Shown: one piece after another, positions 41,121-55,400 of the stretch | Layout: every line of letters begins with the position of its first letter | How positions within the stretch are numbered: the stretch's first letter is position 1 | DNA from: Membranipora membranacea | Taxonomy: Eukaryota; Bryozoa; Gymnolaemata; Cheilostomatida; Membraniporidae | DNA: 64,000 nt | Assembly (NCBI GenBank): GCA_914767715.1 | Contig: OU612065.1 | Coordinates: 19,284,001 to 19,348,000, forward strand | Reading direction: 5' to 3' | Position numbers and translations under genes: made by a program | The notes under the pieces: model-generated | What the model was told of the DNA's origin: nothing | Databases searched by the model: none | What the model saw: only the letters and a program-made list of their open reading frames with translations

Positions 41121-43435
41121 ACATTTTTAAAGGTTTTCAAAAAGTTTTCTGGTTTAAATGATACCTTTATGATTTCTCGCAAAGGACAAGTTCTAAAACC
41201 AGGTAATCATATGTGGGGGGATTAGATTAGATTAAAAATATGGGCATATTGTCTTTGGATAGTGGTGTAAAATTTTGTTAACAAAAGTAACATTGATGAA
41301 GACAAGGCAACAGAATCGAATTTTAAAACAAATGTTCATTTGGCCTCAGAAGTCAGCAAGGTCTAAGAGGTGTGTCGACGCTTCTTTTAAATAGAGTAAA
41401 TAAAGACAGAAATAGGTCAACACCTTGGCAACAACAGCTAATAAAGGGATGTGAGTAACCTGATATTTGGTACCGATGACCTTGCCATTTTAATCGTCAC
41501 GGTCAGACAGTAATAATGAGGGAAAAAAATATTTACAACTAAATATACTTTGGGTTTGAAAGCATTTAATGTCCTCGCTTAACAGTGCAGGATATTTTGT
41601 CACACATATTATTGTCTTTTGTGCACCCCATGGTTTCATTGCAGGTTCCTGGAAATTTTCAAGTGCTGGTATCTCTTCAGGTTTGCATGGAAGGTGGTTC
41701 TTTACTGGTATGGGTTCAGGTGATTAAGTGATTGGATGGATGCAGCCCTCACATATCAGCAGTGTTAGTTAACTAAACAAATCAAAATATCAAGATATAA
41801 AATGATAAAAAAAATCATGCCTTGTTTATGTTGGTCTTTGCATAGTCTCCAAAAATACATCCAGCAATGAAACGGATATCTGTAAAACTGTGGGTACAAC
41901 AGCAGCTGTGCTACTAATCCCTCATCTAAAATGAATACCAGGTTGTCTATCCGCAGCTTAGCAACAGATATGACTCATTCGCAAAGCATTATCAATTGAG
42001 ATCAACATTACCTAAACCATATCCTACAACATACAAGGGTTGAACTTTTCCTTGTGGCAATTAGGTACTTACCTTTTCTATTGCAATGCCTTACCCTGTT
42101 GATAAAAAAGAGCCACCACAAACATAAGATAAATGATTTATTCATGAGGATCTTGATTAGACAGCCATGTGATTGAAAATTATACCAGCGATACTGTGAA
42201 CCAGAGATTGTTGTGGTCAATCCTTGACAAAACTTCTTTTTTTTTCAGTGTCAGCCGTTACTAAGAAGAGAGAGAGACCAAACTTATTTCTGTGGTAATA
42301 CTTGCCTCATTCCTTTGTTTCTTACTAAACCGGAGGCGTGTGCACCGGCAGGAGGATTTTAACCCTTATCTCTTGCACTAGTACTTAGCCTTTTAGATAG
42401 ACGATTATTTAACAGTAAAGCCGACAGACGCAGATACGGATTACGTTTAGCGTTGCCACATTCCCTCACAGCCAGCCCTTAAAAGTGTTCGGGATAGTGA
42501 TCGCGGCTGTGGGCGGTTGTACGACCGTCTACGGCCGCGATCGTCATCCCGAACGCTTTTAAAGGCTGGCTGTGCATTCCCTTTATTTGAACATTCTATC
42601 AAAGTTCACCCTTTTTTATAGCGATTATCGACATATTCCTGTAGGGTATTTATTATCTCATGCCATATTATCCTGCTCACACGGCCATTATTAATATTAC
42701 TAAACCTATTCATGAACAATATAACATTATCACATATTTGATCGACTGTAAATTTCAATAGTATGGTCACCGAATTTTTTTTTCAATTTTAAGATCCAAT
42801 CACAGTAGGGATACGGTGATGTAACTCCCTGTTACGCTAAGATACCTGGGATCAATACCAATGTCAGTTTTCATCTCAAAAAGGCCTAGAATGCCTCAAA
42901 ACTGCCAATGTCTTTTGAAAATTTTCTGGGGGAGGCCTCCAATACCCCCTAGCAAGAAGACGCTACAGTACCCTTCCTGCACCCACCCCGCTTGGCCCTA
43001 CCACTTCTAAACACATGGATACAGCCATGTGTGCAAAGCAAGGATCCACAACTTTGGGTACCACAGAGTTTCGAAACATAAATTATATTCTACAATATAG
43101 TGTATTGAGATAGAAAAATACTGACCATTTTTTTGAATACCAAACCATAGATCATGAATTTCTATAAGACTATCGCTTACATACTTAAGAGCCATGGGTG
43201 TTGTGGTGACGATGCAGTAATTGAGAAGAAATTGAAGATGACTACCTAGCCATTGTGTTGGCTCTGATTTAATCTTTCACTCCACCCAGCAGGCTAGAGT
43301 CAACATATTGGCTTAGGGATGCCCTACTTTTAAATTGTTTTCTCTTGATGAAATTTTCTTCATCTCAGCAACACCATATACATAATGTGATTTGCAATAC
43401 ATCTGACTTTTACTGATGTCTACTAAAGCAAAACG
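41121..43435. other. intergenic region, receptor to SLC5
   Basis: No exon was supported on either strand. It holds one well-defined 108-bp MITE at 42467-42574. It should also contain the SLC5 3' UTR next to 43436 and distal promoter DNA of the receptor gene. Confidence 0.5.
42467..42574. mobile_element. 108-bp hAT-like MITE with 8-bp target duplication
   Basis: Terminal inverted repeats begin CACAGCCAGCCCTTAAAAG and run about 41 bases through TGTTCGGGAT and GATCGCGGC, with a few mismatches. The loop is short. Perfect 8-bp direct repeats CATTCCCT flank it at 42459-42466 and 42575-42582. CA-starting termini plus 8-bp duplications are the hAT pattern. It is GC-rich relative to its surroundings and carries no gene. 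Confidence 0.88.
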
Positions 43436-46400
43436 CTATGTTTCCATATCATCTAGTTCCACTGCCTTGTTCACTTCCCCCTACAAGAAAAAACAAGTTG
43501 ATTCATCCGTCATGTTTCAAAGGATTCCCCTTTCATCTATTAGCCATTGTATGTCCTCAATATATTGCCATCATATAATTGTACCCTAGAGGAGTAAAGT
43601 GTTCACAGAAGGAAAAATTCTTAAGATGCTTTGTCTTTGCTCACCTGGTCTTCACTTGTAATATTTCCATCATCCTCTGTGTTGGGAGCAGAGGCTACTA
43701 TTGACTCATCTTCGGTGAAGTCTATATACTCTTTCCAGATCTTGCACAGTACTTTACTCTGAGTGACTCTTGGTGTCAGAAGGCGATGGTTCACTTTGTG
43801 CTTCTTTGTACGATCTGGATAAATACATCGGCAAGACAAGACATGGATGAAAAAAAGGAAGAAAAAAAAGCAACTTGGATTTTCTGAAACAGTTGTTCTC
43901 TCATGCATTGAAAGGAGATAACTCTATCCACTGCTCAGTTTTCAAGACACATCAGATATCTTCTATCTGTATATTCAATGTCTCAATTACATATTTGCCA
44001 CCGATTACTGAATGTTTTATAGTACGTGGTTATGCGCAAATGAAAAATTTAATCCCTATCAAATAAACTTTTACGAACAGTTCCCTATCAAGAACATATT
44101 GGTGTGTCATTGGCTTGTTTAGCCAAAACAATGGCTCAGATTTGCTTTTTGGGCAAAAAAACCATTAGAGGCAGCACATTTTTGGGTGTGACCTACTTGT
44201 TATGATGCTAACTATGACTGCTACTAAGGTTGTCACCAAGATTCCAGCCGCCTTAGTCCAGGCGTATGATATGTCATATATAGCATTAACACCAGTCCTG
44301 CAAAACACATAGCAGGTGGAATCAGGATACCACATCAATTCAGTTAACCACTCCACCAGCACTTCCAATGCTAAAGCGATCATACTTTCTACTGTATGGC
44401 AGCACTGAAATATTTTGAATTAAAAAAATATATTCAATGGGCATTTAGTGATCCTGGTTGAGGCAATCACCTGATGAATGCTGAGTATGATGCATCGGTC
44501 AAGTTTTAACTGGATGCATTTTGGGCCTCAAAGAAACTTTGCTTCATCTGCATCCAGCATACTTACCTATAGTGAGACTTGGGGTTCCATGTAGATGGGT
44601 CATATGTCGGGGAGCTGATATTTGCTAGCTCAGTTGTATTAGTAATATTACAGCCTGCCGAAGACAGTGGATAGGCATATACATAGGGCTTGTTTATCAG
44701 ACCTCCTATACCCGTCCATCCAGAATATACTGAAACGATGACAATGAAAATGATGGTGATAATTTGCATCACAACACAGAAAGGGCAGGTTGTCCATAGT
44801 TTGGAAAAAAACTAAAACGCTTGGATATTGTGATGTTGTCTTCTTAATGACGCATGTATAGACAACACCTATCATAGCCATATAGCACATCCCTGAATGC
44901 AGAGAGGGTGGGATATCCATAAATGTTATGATTTTGCCATAACTCTGATGACGCATGATAATTTTGTTCTAGCTTAACTTAGCTCCGTGACAAACCTGAT
45001 CCACAGATGAAGGCTATCAGCACGGCTCTTCTGTTCACAAATGGTAGAAATATTCCCATGGAGAAGACAGCAATACTGGGTCCAGCAAATATGCCAACTA
45101 CTGTCAGTACCATCTTTGAGTAATAAATTGACGGAAACAAATTTGACATAATAGAGCATCGTTTGTTCAATGATGTTCAATGAAAAAACTAGTTGTCAAC
45201 AGATGAAGATCAATAATATCATAATGTCCTCATTATTAAAATGTCATTCCATCCCTGTCCCGTTGATGAACAAAAATTAAAAAAAATTACCTACAAAAAA
45301 TATAAAAATTTATGTGGAAGTTCTCATTTTATTGTAAAGTTTAAAGTTTTGTACCGGACCAAGTGACAGGATAAGCTTAGCTATCCTGTTGGCCCTGGTT
45401 GGTTGTGTTACTAAACCCAACCAATCTAAGCCAACACATTGGCTAGGATAGGCCTGCATATTCAATTTAAAGGTGTGATAGAGGGCTTCTCCACAGTACT
45501 AAATCAAGACTATACCCAAAATTGACATGACACTGTATTATTTCTAACCCAATCAATATTAGACTAGTCAAATATGTGAAATAAAATCATCAACTCACAG
45601 AAATAAGGGTCCTGCCAAAGTTATTAGCAAACAGTGTAAATACGACAGACAGGGCTCCACACACTACAGAGAGGATTTTAGTGACTACTGTTTGTTGTTT
45701 GTCCGTTATCTGAGGCCTCAACGGTTTTATAATATCTGTCATCAACATCGTGGCTGAAGCATTCACTAAAGAGCTTATGGTGCTATAAAAGAAACAAAAA
45801 ACAAAGTGTTCACTGAGATAAAGTCAAACTCAGTCTGAATATACTAATCCGTAGGTTTTGTAACTGAAGACAAGTCAAGCTTTGAGTGAGTCGATGTATT
45901 CACCCTGCATCTCAAGCCAATCAGATACAGCTGAAATATAAATACATGTTGTTTGGTTTTTAGAGCCGAGATTTGAAACTCTGACTAAAACCTCATGAAT
46001 GCTCACAAATAGTCTTGTAAAATCTCAACTAAGCTCATATAGAATCTCATAAAACTAATATTCATTCCCCAACTACTTATCAAAAAGAAGTCTTTAGATT
46101 GCACTGAACTAAGAGAGCCTAATTAGGTGAGGGAAAAGAGCTACATAGCTATTGTGGGGGGGGGGGTCCTACCCCTACTACAATACTGGTTTGTACCTTA
46201 AGGATCCACTGAAGATTGCTGAGAGAATGAATCCTGGTAGACCCGGCATGTGACCAAAGAGCTTCATCACAAAGAGAGGATAATACTGAAATATACAATG
46301 AGAATGTTTTATATAGTAAAATTATTCTGAGGTATGCAACTGTTTCAGTAATGTTCAATGTGTGAGTTATGTAAGCATTGGTGCTTGTTTGACAGGATTT

Positions 46401-49400
46401 TCGTTGCAAAGCAAACTCAAACTAATGTACAATGTATAAAGAATAAATTTTAAAATCAAGCAATAAATTTTAAAAAAACAAAACCAGAACAAATTTTGTT
46501 CCATAGTAGGTAAATTCGCGCCCTCGGTATCTATATTAAATAATCATTAATCATAATCATTTTCATGGGGAAATCCAACTGAATCCAACTTGAATTCAAG
46601 TTGTCTCCCTATTACCAATGAGGAGATAATTCTAAGTTTCATGCCAATATCATTGAAAAACTGTATACCTAATCATAAAATCTATTCAGTTGGATTTCCC
46701 CATGAAAATGATTATAATTAATGATTATTTAATATAGATACCAAGGGCCGAATTTACCTATTGATACTGCAAAAGTCAGGTATCGACGGCTGTATTATTG
46801 TACATGATCAATATAATCAATCAAGATAAAACTAAGAGATTAGAGTCTCCAACTAGAGTATTCCACCAATATACCAGCTATAAGTCTTAAAGAGGTAGGA
46901 ATCGAAGGGGGTGCACGGGGATTAATCATGTGAAGTGACAGGCAAGACCATTGGCTGATCAATGTAACTAGAGGCGGAGAATGGCCTTGGTCTCCGCCTC
47001 TAACAGCCAGTCCACGGTGCGTTCTCAAGTGGTCAAGTGTGTTATATAAGAAATTGTGATTCGCAGACACCCATAAATAAAGTTGAATAGAAGCTATGAT
47101 ATAGCTATTGTTGTGTTGGCTCATCACACTTGGGATTATAGGGTTTAATTACAACGGTCAATTTCAATCTTGACAACGGTATCTAGGCAACCTCTAAAAC
47201 CATAAATCATAACGTCAAAATTGACCAATAAGAGCTCGTATATTTTGAAGCGGATTATTTGAAATCATCGGAACTGGGCAATTTCGTATGACATTAGTCG
47301 TATTTTGACCACTTTCGGATGCCATTATTGGAATGAAAATTTATTGGACATGTGTATCACACAATTCCGCATCAGCTTGTCTGATTCCCATTAAAAATAA
47401 TTCACTGCTTCTCCTCTTAATTCCGAAAAAGCAGGAGGAATCTGAATGCTGCTAACCCCATTTGAATTTGATATGGCTGGGTGATCGCTTTACATTGACT
47501 GGCCCTTATATACCGGTCGAGGCACTTTAATGCTCAAGCTGCTTTAAGTGCGAGTTTGTGGCATTCTAATATTGAACATTCCTTTCTGGCTTTTGAATGC
47601 TACACACTGGCACTCGCTGCGGTTTTAACGCTCTGCACAGTACACCAGTTTTTATGCTGAATGTATACCTGATCTTTGCTGAATATTTCACCATTTTTAA
47701 TTGGATCACAGTATCTGCTGAAGGAGAATATTACCAGGCCCGTAACAGAACATGTCAGGTAGAAAATAACTTTTCCAACAGCTGCACCTGAGTACGCTCT
47801 GTGTAAAGAAACAGAATGAGGGTAAGAGAAGTACAATACTTCAGGAATCGTTTTAAGGGGAGCAATAGAAAAGGGCGTGAAAACTGACTTTGCCACTTAC
47901 TTTTGTCCAAGCCTTTAATCTAAATTTATTCAACTGGCCCAGCAAATGTGAGCGTTACATGTCATGATACAGCCAACTAGAACTGGTAATGTAAATGTAA
48001 ATGTCAATCACTTTTTATTAGCTGCTCTCCAGCAATCTATATGTCATATGTCATATGTCATATGTCATATGTCATATGAGAATATAACATAGAGACATAT
48101 ACATACTCAACTTAGCCCACTCCTGAACAAGGTAGGCGTAGGCAAACGTACAAACGGGTGTTGAACACTACACACCAATCATGCATCATGATTTAGTATA
48201 TATATATATATATATATATATTTTAGGAAAGATGGAAGGAAATAAGGAGGATCCCAAAGCTCTTCTGGGTAACAATTGTTTATGTTTATAATTGTCACCC
48301 TCCTCACCCTCCTGGGAGGGTAATTCCAATACCCTGTTTTATATGTTTGGCCAATATATAGCCTTTAAAGAAATATGTAGCTTTTTGTTTTTGGCGGCCA
48401 TGTTTGACATACTTTATGATCTGTTTGTCAGAACCCAGAGTGAGTGCCCTCATGATTGAGACCTGGTTTATTCCAAACTGTGTCACCCCTAATAGTATGC
48501 CATCAATCATTTGGTTCCACAAAGTGTGCCGGGCTCTAGGGTCGAAATCCAAAACCTTCTGCCATCTAAAATTATAAGAAAAGTAAAAAAGTAATTATAA
48601 ACAAGATTGAGCGGAGGTTGTATTGTCTTACAGCGGTTTGTGATGGTCAGTTAGGCCCACATGCAACATTCATCATTGACAATACTGGCAATTCCGGAAA
48701 ACTGCATTGTGGGAAACTAATCTAAAATTCTTCTAAATTTGTGGGCGAAAATGAAGAATAACATCATTATGCTCAAATGCTTGTAGCGATCAAAATAGCA
48801 GGTGCCAACATACTCAAGTACATCAAGTCTTCCGCTCTTTCTGCTAACCCTTGTGATCTCAGTGAATCCTCCCTCATGAATTACGCCTGCTATGAACACA
48901 GTGAATATACCGGCAAACATGATTAGTAGCTGAAGTGTGTCAGTCCATAATACTGCCTTCATACCACCCTGTCATAAAAATTATAGTCAGGCACTTTAAA
49001 GGTCACTCCAAAATATATTTTGGATGTTGATCACCCCTTGTGTTTTGTCGCCACAAATTATAGTTGAATTAAATGGAATTGTGGCCAATACTTATATTAG
49101 AAAGTAGCTTAGTGGTGCATGTTTCCCACAGTATCGGGTAATTTCTGGGTCGGGATGTCAGTGATGGTTTAATATCCAGCATAAAGATTTTGGTTAAAAT
49201 GTTGGTTAAAATCGCAAGGGTTAGTCACTCACCACATCGTGGCGGCGAAATAGTGCGTGCCTTAAGGGCGAGGCTGCAATGACTGCGCCAATTTGCTCTC
49301 AGTTTGTAGGCAGGTCGGAGCACACCTGGGGGTCCAACAACTCCCAGTATAGTCAGTGGACTGCAGTGGGATTCGAACCCACGACCTTCATTACTTGCAT

Positions 49401-52400
49401 GCTGAAGGACCGGCGCTCTAACCACTGAGCCACCTCCTACTCCTCCTTCTCATTTTCAGGTCATTTGTCCATACCCCCCCTCTTATTAATTTAATTGTTC
49501 TGACATTCAGACAAGTAGGTATCTCACTTTGAAAATTCACATTGAAATTTGTTGACACCTCAGATTAAATAGTGTTATAGATATTCCGAAATTATCTATG
49601 TCTTATACACACAATTACATGTGTATATATATATATAAGCATAATTTTTATGGATACATTATTTTTGAAAATGATTGCGAAAAACTTATAAAAGGAGGAA
49701 GTTTCCACCTGCCTTTTGTACTTACAAGAACCGTATAGAGAAGGGACACTCCAGTCATAAGAGCTACAGACACCCACAGGTTAATCCCTGTCACTGTGAA
49801 CATATAGAACACTGCAGTTATAGATTCAGCTGCTAAAATGCCTCAACCATGAGCTTAAATTAGGGTAAATAACATTCTTACTTTAAAAAATAAAATGGTC
49901 AAGCTACTGCTTACACAATACTGATTGCTGGCTGGCAGTACAGATATCACTGATTGCTAAATTTTGTTGCAGTAAATCTTTTTCAGAAAAATTTTCACAA
50001 AATATGAATATGCTTAATTGTTAACGTGATATATTGCCTTTTCAATTTCTCAGGAACTACTTGTCCCAGCTCAAAAATTCCTTCACTGACACATTGCTAG
50101 TAGTCTGACTAAAGTTTCATATCGCAAATTTTGTTGTTCCGCATGTTTCTAACTTGATTAATTGTACATTAACTGAAATACATTGAAAACATATAGGCAG
50201 AAATGGGCAAATGATGCAGTAAATTACGTTATGCAAATCGTTATCAAAACCTATGCAGGATTACATGCATAGCACATTGTGTACAACGATGGATCACCTA
50301 TTTTGGGTAATTGTTGAGCATTGATAGAGCAATGTTTATGCTTATAACTTCTCTACTATTGACCTAATAAAGCTTGTTTAGCCACAAAAAATATCTCAAG
50401 ATGTTAAACCATAATCAATAATCGCTTTGATCAAAATCTAGACAATCTCCCGCTGTTCATCATGCTGACAACAAATTTGACTGACAGCTCTCTGAAATGT
50501 GGTGTGACAATTTTGTCCTAAATTTGTGAAAATTTGGGTTATTATCTGTTGCAGTTGTGAAAACCAGGATCTGTAAGCTGGTAAGATAATTGATGGAAGT
50601 GACAATACAATAACAAAATGGTATAATAAGTTGAAGCATGTTAGTTCCTGCATTATTGGGGTCGCATTGAATGAGGGGTCAGAAGTAGCCCTATTACTAT
50701 TCCAAAAATCAATTTTAAGACTCGGAAACTGAGGCCAAAAAAGATATAGTTTTACTGAAATTTCACTCCTCCAGTCAGTACCATGCCTCTTCTATATGGT
50801 GAAAGCATGGGCTCATCAAATACCTCAATAACAAGGCACATAAGGCTCAATATAAAAAGGACACTTTCTGCCCAAAATTAAATCAACGTCAAATATTTGG
50901 GAGGTTTCAACTGTGAAAATAACTAAAATAAGGCATGATCACCAATATGATATAAAAAAGTTTTAAAAAGCAATATATCACGTTAAACAAATCTCACCTG
51001 CAGATACAGCTAACGATGGCCCGTATATCACCAAACCAGTAATAACCAGCTACGAGCAAAATGAATAATAGCATTGTGTACAAAAACATATTTTGTGGTA
51101 AACTGCTGAATTCAGAACCAAAGGGTTCATCGCATGGGTTTGGTGGCAGACACTGGTATTGATCAGCTTCTGAAGATAGGTGTATTGTAGAGATCCAGAA
51201 TTAGCATTCTGTCTCATAGGACTGCCGCAGTTCCTAACTTTGGGCTTTGGATGGGTAGGGGGTGGGGGTTTGAACATTAGCTTTTAACTGCCAAAGTTGG
51301 ATCATTTATCATACCCGGAACACTTTCTGATTGGTTGGAACATATTGTTGTGATGTTGCTTTGAAATGTGTCAATATGACCCAACCGATCAGAAAGTGTT
51401 TCCGGTATGATAAATGATCCAACTTTGACAGTTAAAAGCTAATGTTCAAACTTTATTGTGAACTGAAAAGCAAAGGAAGCTTCCATCCTTCCCACCAATC
51501 ACACCCCACCCCCTACCCATCCAAACCCCAAAGTTAGGAACTGCGGCAGACCTATGTTCTGTCTTTAAATCGCCTCAGGTTGGCCTTTAGAACCAAGAAG
51601 TTCTGACCTTTAAATTCCAATTTAATTACAATTAAATTTTCTATTTGTCTATTGTTCAGAAAAGGAATGGTTTCACAATCACTATGTTTCCATTGTCGGC
51701 GTGCCTTTGGTTTTAGGACTAATCGATATATGGGAATAGCATTCATAGCATTAGGTTAACTTTGGTCCCGTTTCTTCATTCGAATTCCGGAACCGTGTTG
51801 ATTTGCGATTAATGTTATAGGGTGGCGTATATGAATGGATAGTGACACAGTCTTATACATGGGAGGCCCAGGTTGAATTACCGGCCGTGATAGTTCGTTT
51901 TTGAAGTCTCATCATCATAGAAATAGTAAGCATTCTTCTTACGATGTGGGAGCGGACATCTGATTCGAAACATGGGACCATAGTGAATAACAGAAATAGA
52001 TGAAATAGATGGTTGTTATTTATTCATTATCACAAACTATGTAAGTATGAAGGTGAGTGATGGATATATATATATACACACATTTGTGCAATAAAGTGTC
52101 ATATATTATATATCCCACTATTGTACCCATAAAAACCCTGGACAATGAGTCATTCATATAACTATATACATATGTATATAGTGGCTATCAGTGTGTAGGG
52201 CAGATCTTTGCATTGGAGTTGTCCGATCATGTCAGGCTATTTTATCTACCATTAATTACTATTGGGTTAAGGATGCCCAACATGATTGAAGACATGATTT
52301 TTTTGTGGGTCATATAAAATTACTCCTTATTTTTGAGTGACACTTAGTTGGGGCCAAATACACACAGATGACACTTAAAAGCACATATGAATATATTCAT

Positions 52401-55400
52401 ATATCCATGTTATTTGCATTGGAATTGAAAAAAATGAATGCGCTTACACTTTGGTCATTCTATAAAGCCACTCACCTGATACAAAATAGTTGCCCATTCT
52501 ACAGTTAACTTCACTGCTTTTCCAAATCGAAGATCAAGATACTATAAATGTGAAAAAAAGGATGGATAGGCAGTGACAGCTGTGTAAAGCCATCTTTACA
52601 TCCTTCATAAGAACATTAGCCAAAAATTGTATTATGATAAGCAAGATTTAGATCAATATATATAGCTGTTAAAAATGTAAACTAAATAAATAAACAGAAT
52701 AATTATTGTTGCAATGGGATTGAGGTTATAGCTGACCTTGAACACACTGACGACCTTCAGGTTGTAGAACACAGGTATGTAGAATGCGGTTGAGATGAAT
52801 ATTCCTAGTGGCATAAAGAATGATCCCAACATGAATATCGTACCAAAGCAATAAATCTCTGTCGGTGCAGAGATGAGAGTCAATGAAGATACAAAACTAC
52901 AAAAATAAGATGGAAGTAATGTGAGAAATGGATTGGGCCGTGTACACAACAAGGTGTAGTTGGATTGCTCCAAGTCTACTCTTTCTTCAGCAAGTGGAAT
53001 ATTATTTTATTCAAGGGTTCTAGTGTAGGTGCACTTTCCACTTTACTCATGATTTATGATGTTACTAATTTTAATGAGTATATATACACAGTGTTATTAT
53101 AATTCTTTTCGACCTCTTTTATAATTATTCAAGCAACAAGAGGGTCTCTATAATTAATAATATTGATACACTGATCTGACAAGATTTGATGGATTTATAT
53201 GAGATATCAATTAATCTCCTGACAAACTTTGATATAGGCAGAGAGATTAATCTACTCCAATAAAATTAATACACTCAATATGTTTTATTAAAATGTCTCT
53301 TTGAATAACTAAGCTATCGCTTTTTGATTTATGAAAATTGTTTAATATTTCAACTCTGCTGATACAGAAGGCGCCAACAAGGCCGTCAACGGTATAGTAT
53401 CTCGACTCTAATCTAGTTCTGTACAATCCTTGACTGCACAATAATGACTACCGTAGTGTCAGGTAGAGATGATTTCTAACTTGTGTCAACCAGACAAGCA
53501 TACAATTAATTCATTTAGCATAAAATTATTTATTTAATTACCCTGACCATTAAATGAGAAAAATGTGTATATATATAAGTGATTTAGAATAAAATCTCGT
53601 TCTAGTTAATCTGACCTGAACTTCTTTTCTTATTCAATATCTGCGTGCGTCTACGTTAGATCCGCAGCTATATTTACCACTCTACTGAATGATGTTCTCG
53701 ATGATACTGTTCTGCTCACTGGCAACAGTCAAAATACTATTGTCTTGTACGACAGTTCTGATGCTACTGTATCTCTTGACAGTCTAACTCCAAACTCTTC
53801 TCTTCTGTTCGGTGATCCAAACGATACTTTCTGTATGACGGTTCGAATGTTACTTACTTTTGTGACAACGAGACGTTACTCGGCTTGACTAAATGTTACT
53901 GCTCTGTTCGGTGATGCTGCTGTATTTCTTGACAGTCTATATGCTTCTCTTCTGTTCGGCAATCCAAATGATTCCGTATTGTACAACGGTTCTGATTCAA
54001 CTGTATTTCTTGACCGCCTAAATGCTTCTGCATCGGATGATGGTTCCGATACTTCTCTATTCAATTTTGGTTCGGACGCTACTGTACATCTTGACAGTCT
54101 AAATTTTTGGTGATAAATTATAGTCGTCTTCTCTTGCTATTGTTATAAGTGTGACGTTAGCCGTAGCGTGATGTACAGGAACCAGTAGTGATCAGAGACA
54201 GTGTGTGGTATGATACTGCTTCAATCTTCTATGATTATCATATTGTCAATCGGTCTGGAGTTCAGGTCATTATAATTGAAGAAGGCGGGGACGCAGTAAT
54301 AAGCTATCGTTCAAATTGGAAATTTCGGTAAACCAGGGCTAATTTATAAATTAGAATAAATACTAAAATTCCCCGCCACCTCATAACTTTAGATATAATG
54401 TAAAATCATTATTACTTGTAGTAAAAATGTATGACAGATCATTCTAAAATGAATGTCAAATAATTCTACACGCAGGCAGGAACACCTTTACACACAAACA
54501 TAAACATAAACACTTGATGGGCTATAAAAATGTTATATATCCTCCTGTTCAAAATGAGGTCAATTATATGGGTAGGATGCTGTTAATTTACTGTCAATTA
54601 TGATAGAGATTTAATGCAAAAGGTGAGATTGATATCATTGAATTTGAATTTCTGGCTTGACAATGAGAGTGGACTAAGATGATATTTATGCTTATGATAG
54701 GAATGGTGTTTACTGGATGCATGATAGGAATAGGATTTGATAGGAATGGTGTTTCTGCTGGGTGCAAGTTTTCAATCTACATAATTTTATACTGCAGGGT
54801 GTGAGTCTTATACTTAGGATAGTGTGGGCCTGATGCACAGGATATTGTGGGTACGATGCGTAGGATAGTGTGGGGTTGGTACCAGGATATTGTGGGGATG
54901 TATGAGATATAGATATATGGAATATAGATATAATGAATGATGCCTGGAGAATATTTTCTGGCATGTCAATGGGATGTCTTAGGAGGATATTTATGCTGTA
55001 GATTAGATTGATGTCCCCATTGACAATTACTTGATGAGTAAATCCGCTATTAAATTAGGACAGGGTTTTCACACCCTTGCCCTAAGGAAATTAGTGTGTT
55101 CCTGGATAGCCGTGGGGTGTTTATTCTAGTGCCGATGTGCTCTTCAAGTATTGTATTGTATGTCAAGTTGTGTTTTAAGATCTTATAGTTAACGTGCTTG
55201 TGAGTTGGATCATAAGATGGTGAGATGGAAACAGAGGAAAGAGCGAGCTGTTGTTTATGGTTCTATTTTCTCTATTCCACGAACTCAATGGTTGCCCAGC
55301 AATATCTCATCAAAACCATTATAATTAGCATTTGTGGTTTCATAAAAAAATGTAATCACATTGACATTCAATTATTGAATGTCAATGTGATTACATTTTT

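Noticed and set aside
49368-49440. tRNA gene on the minus strand
   Set aside because: A- and B-boxes are perfect, but the acceptor stems do not pair and the anticodon arm is wrong; it is better explained as a SINE head.
54710-54964. minus-strand frame with repeated SYASYPQYP text
   Set aside because: It is generated by the 23-bp minisatellite and has no start or splice support.
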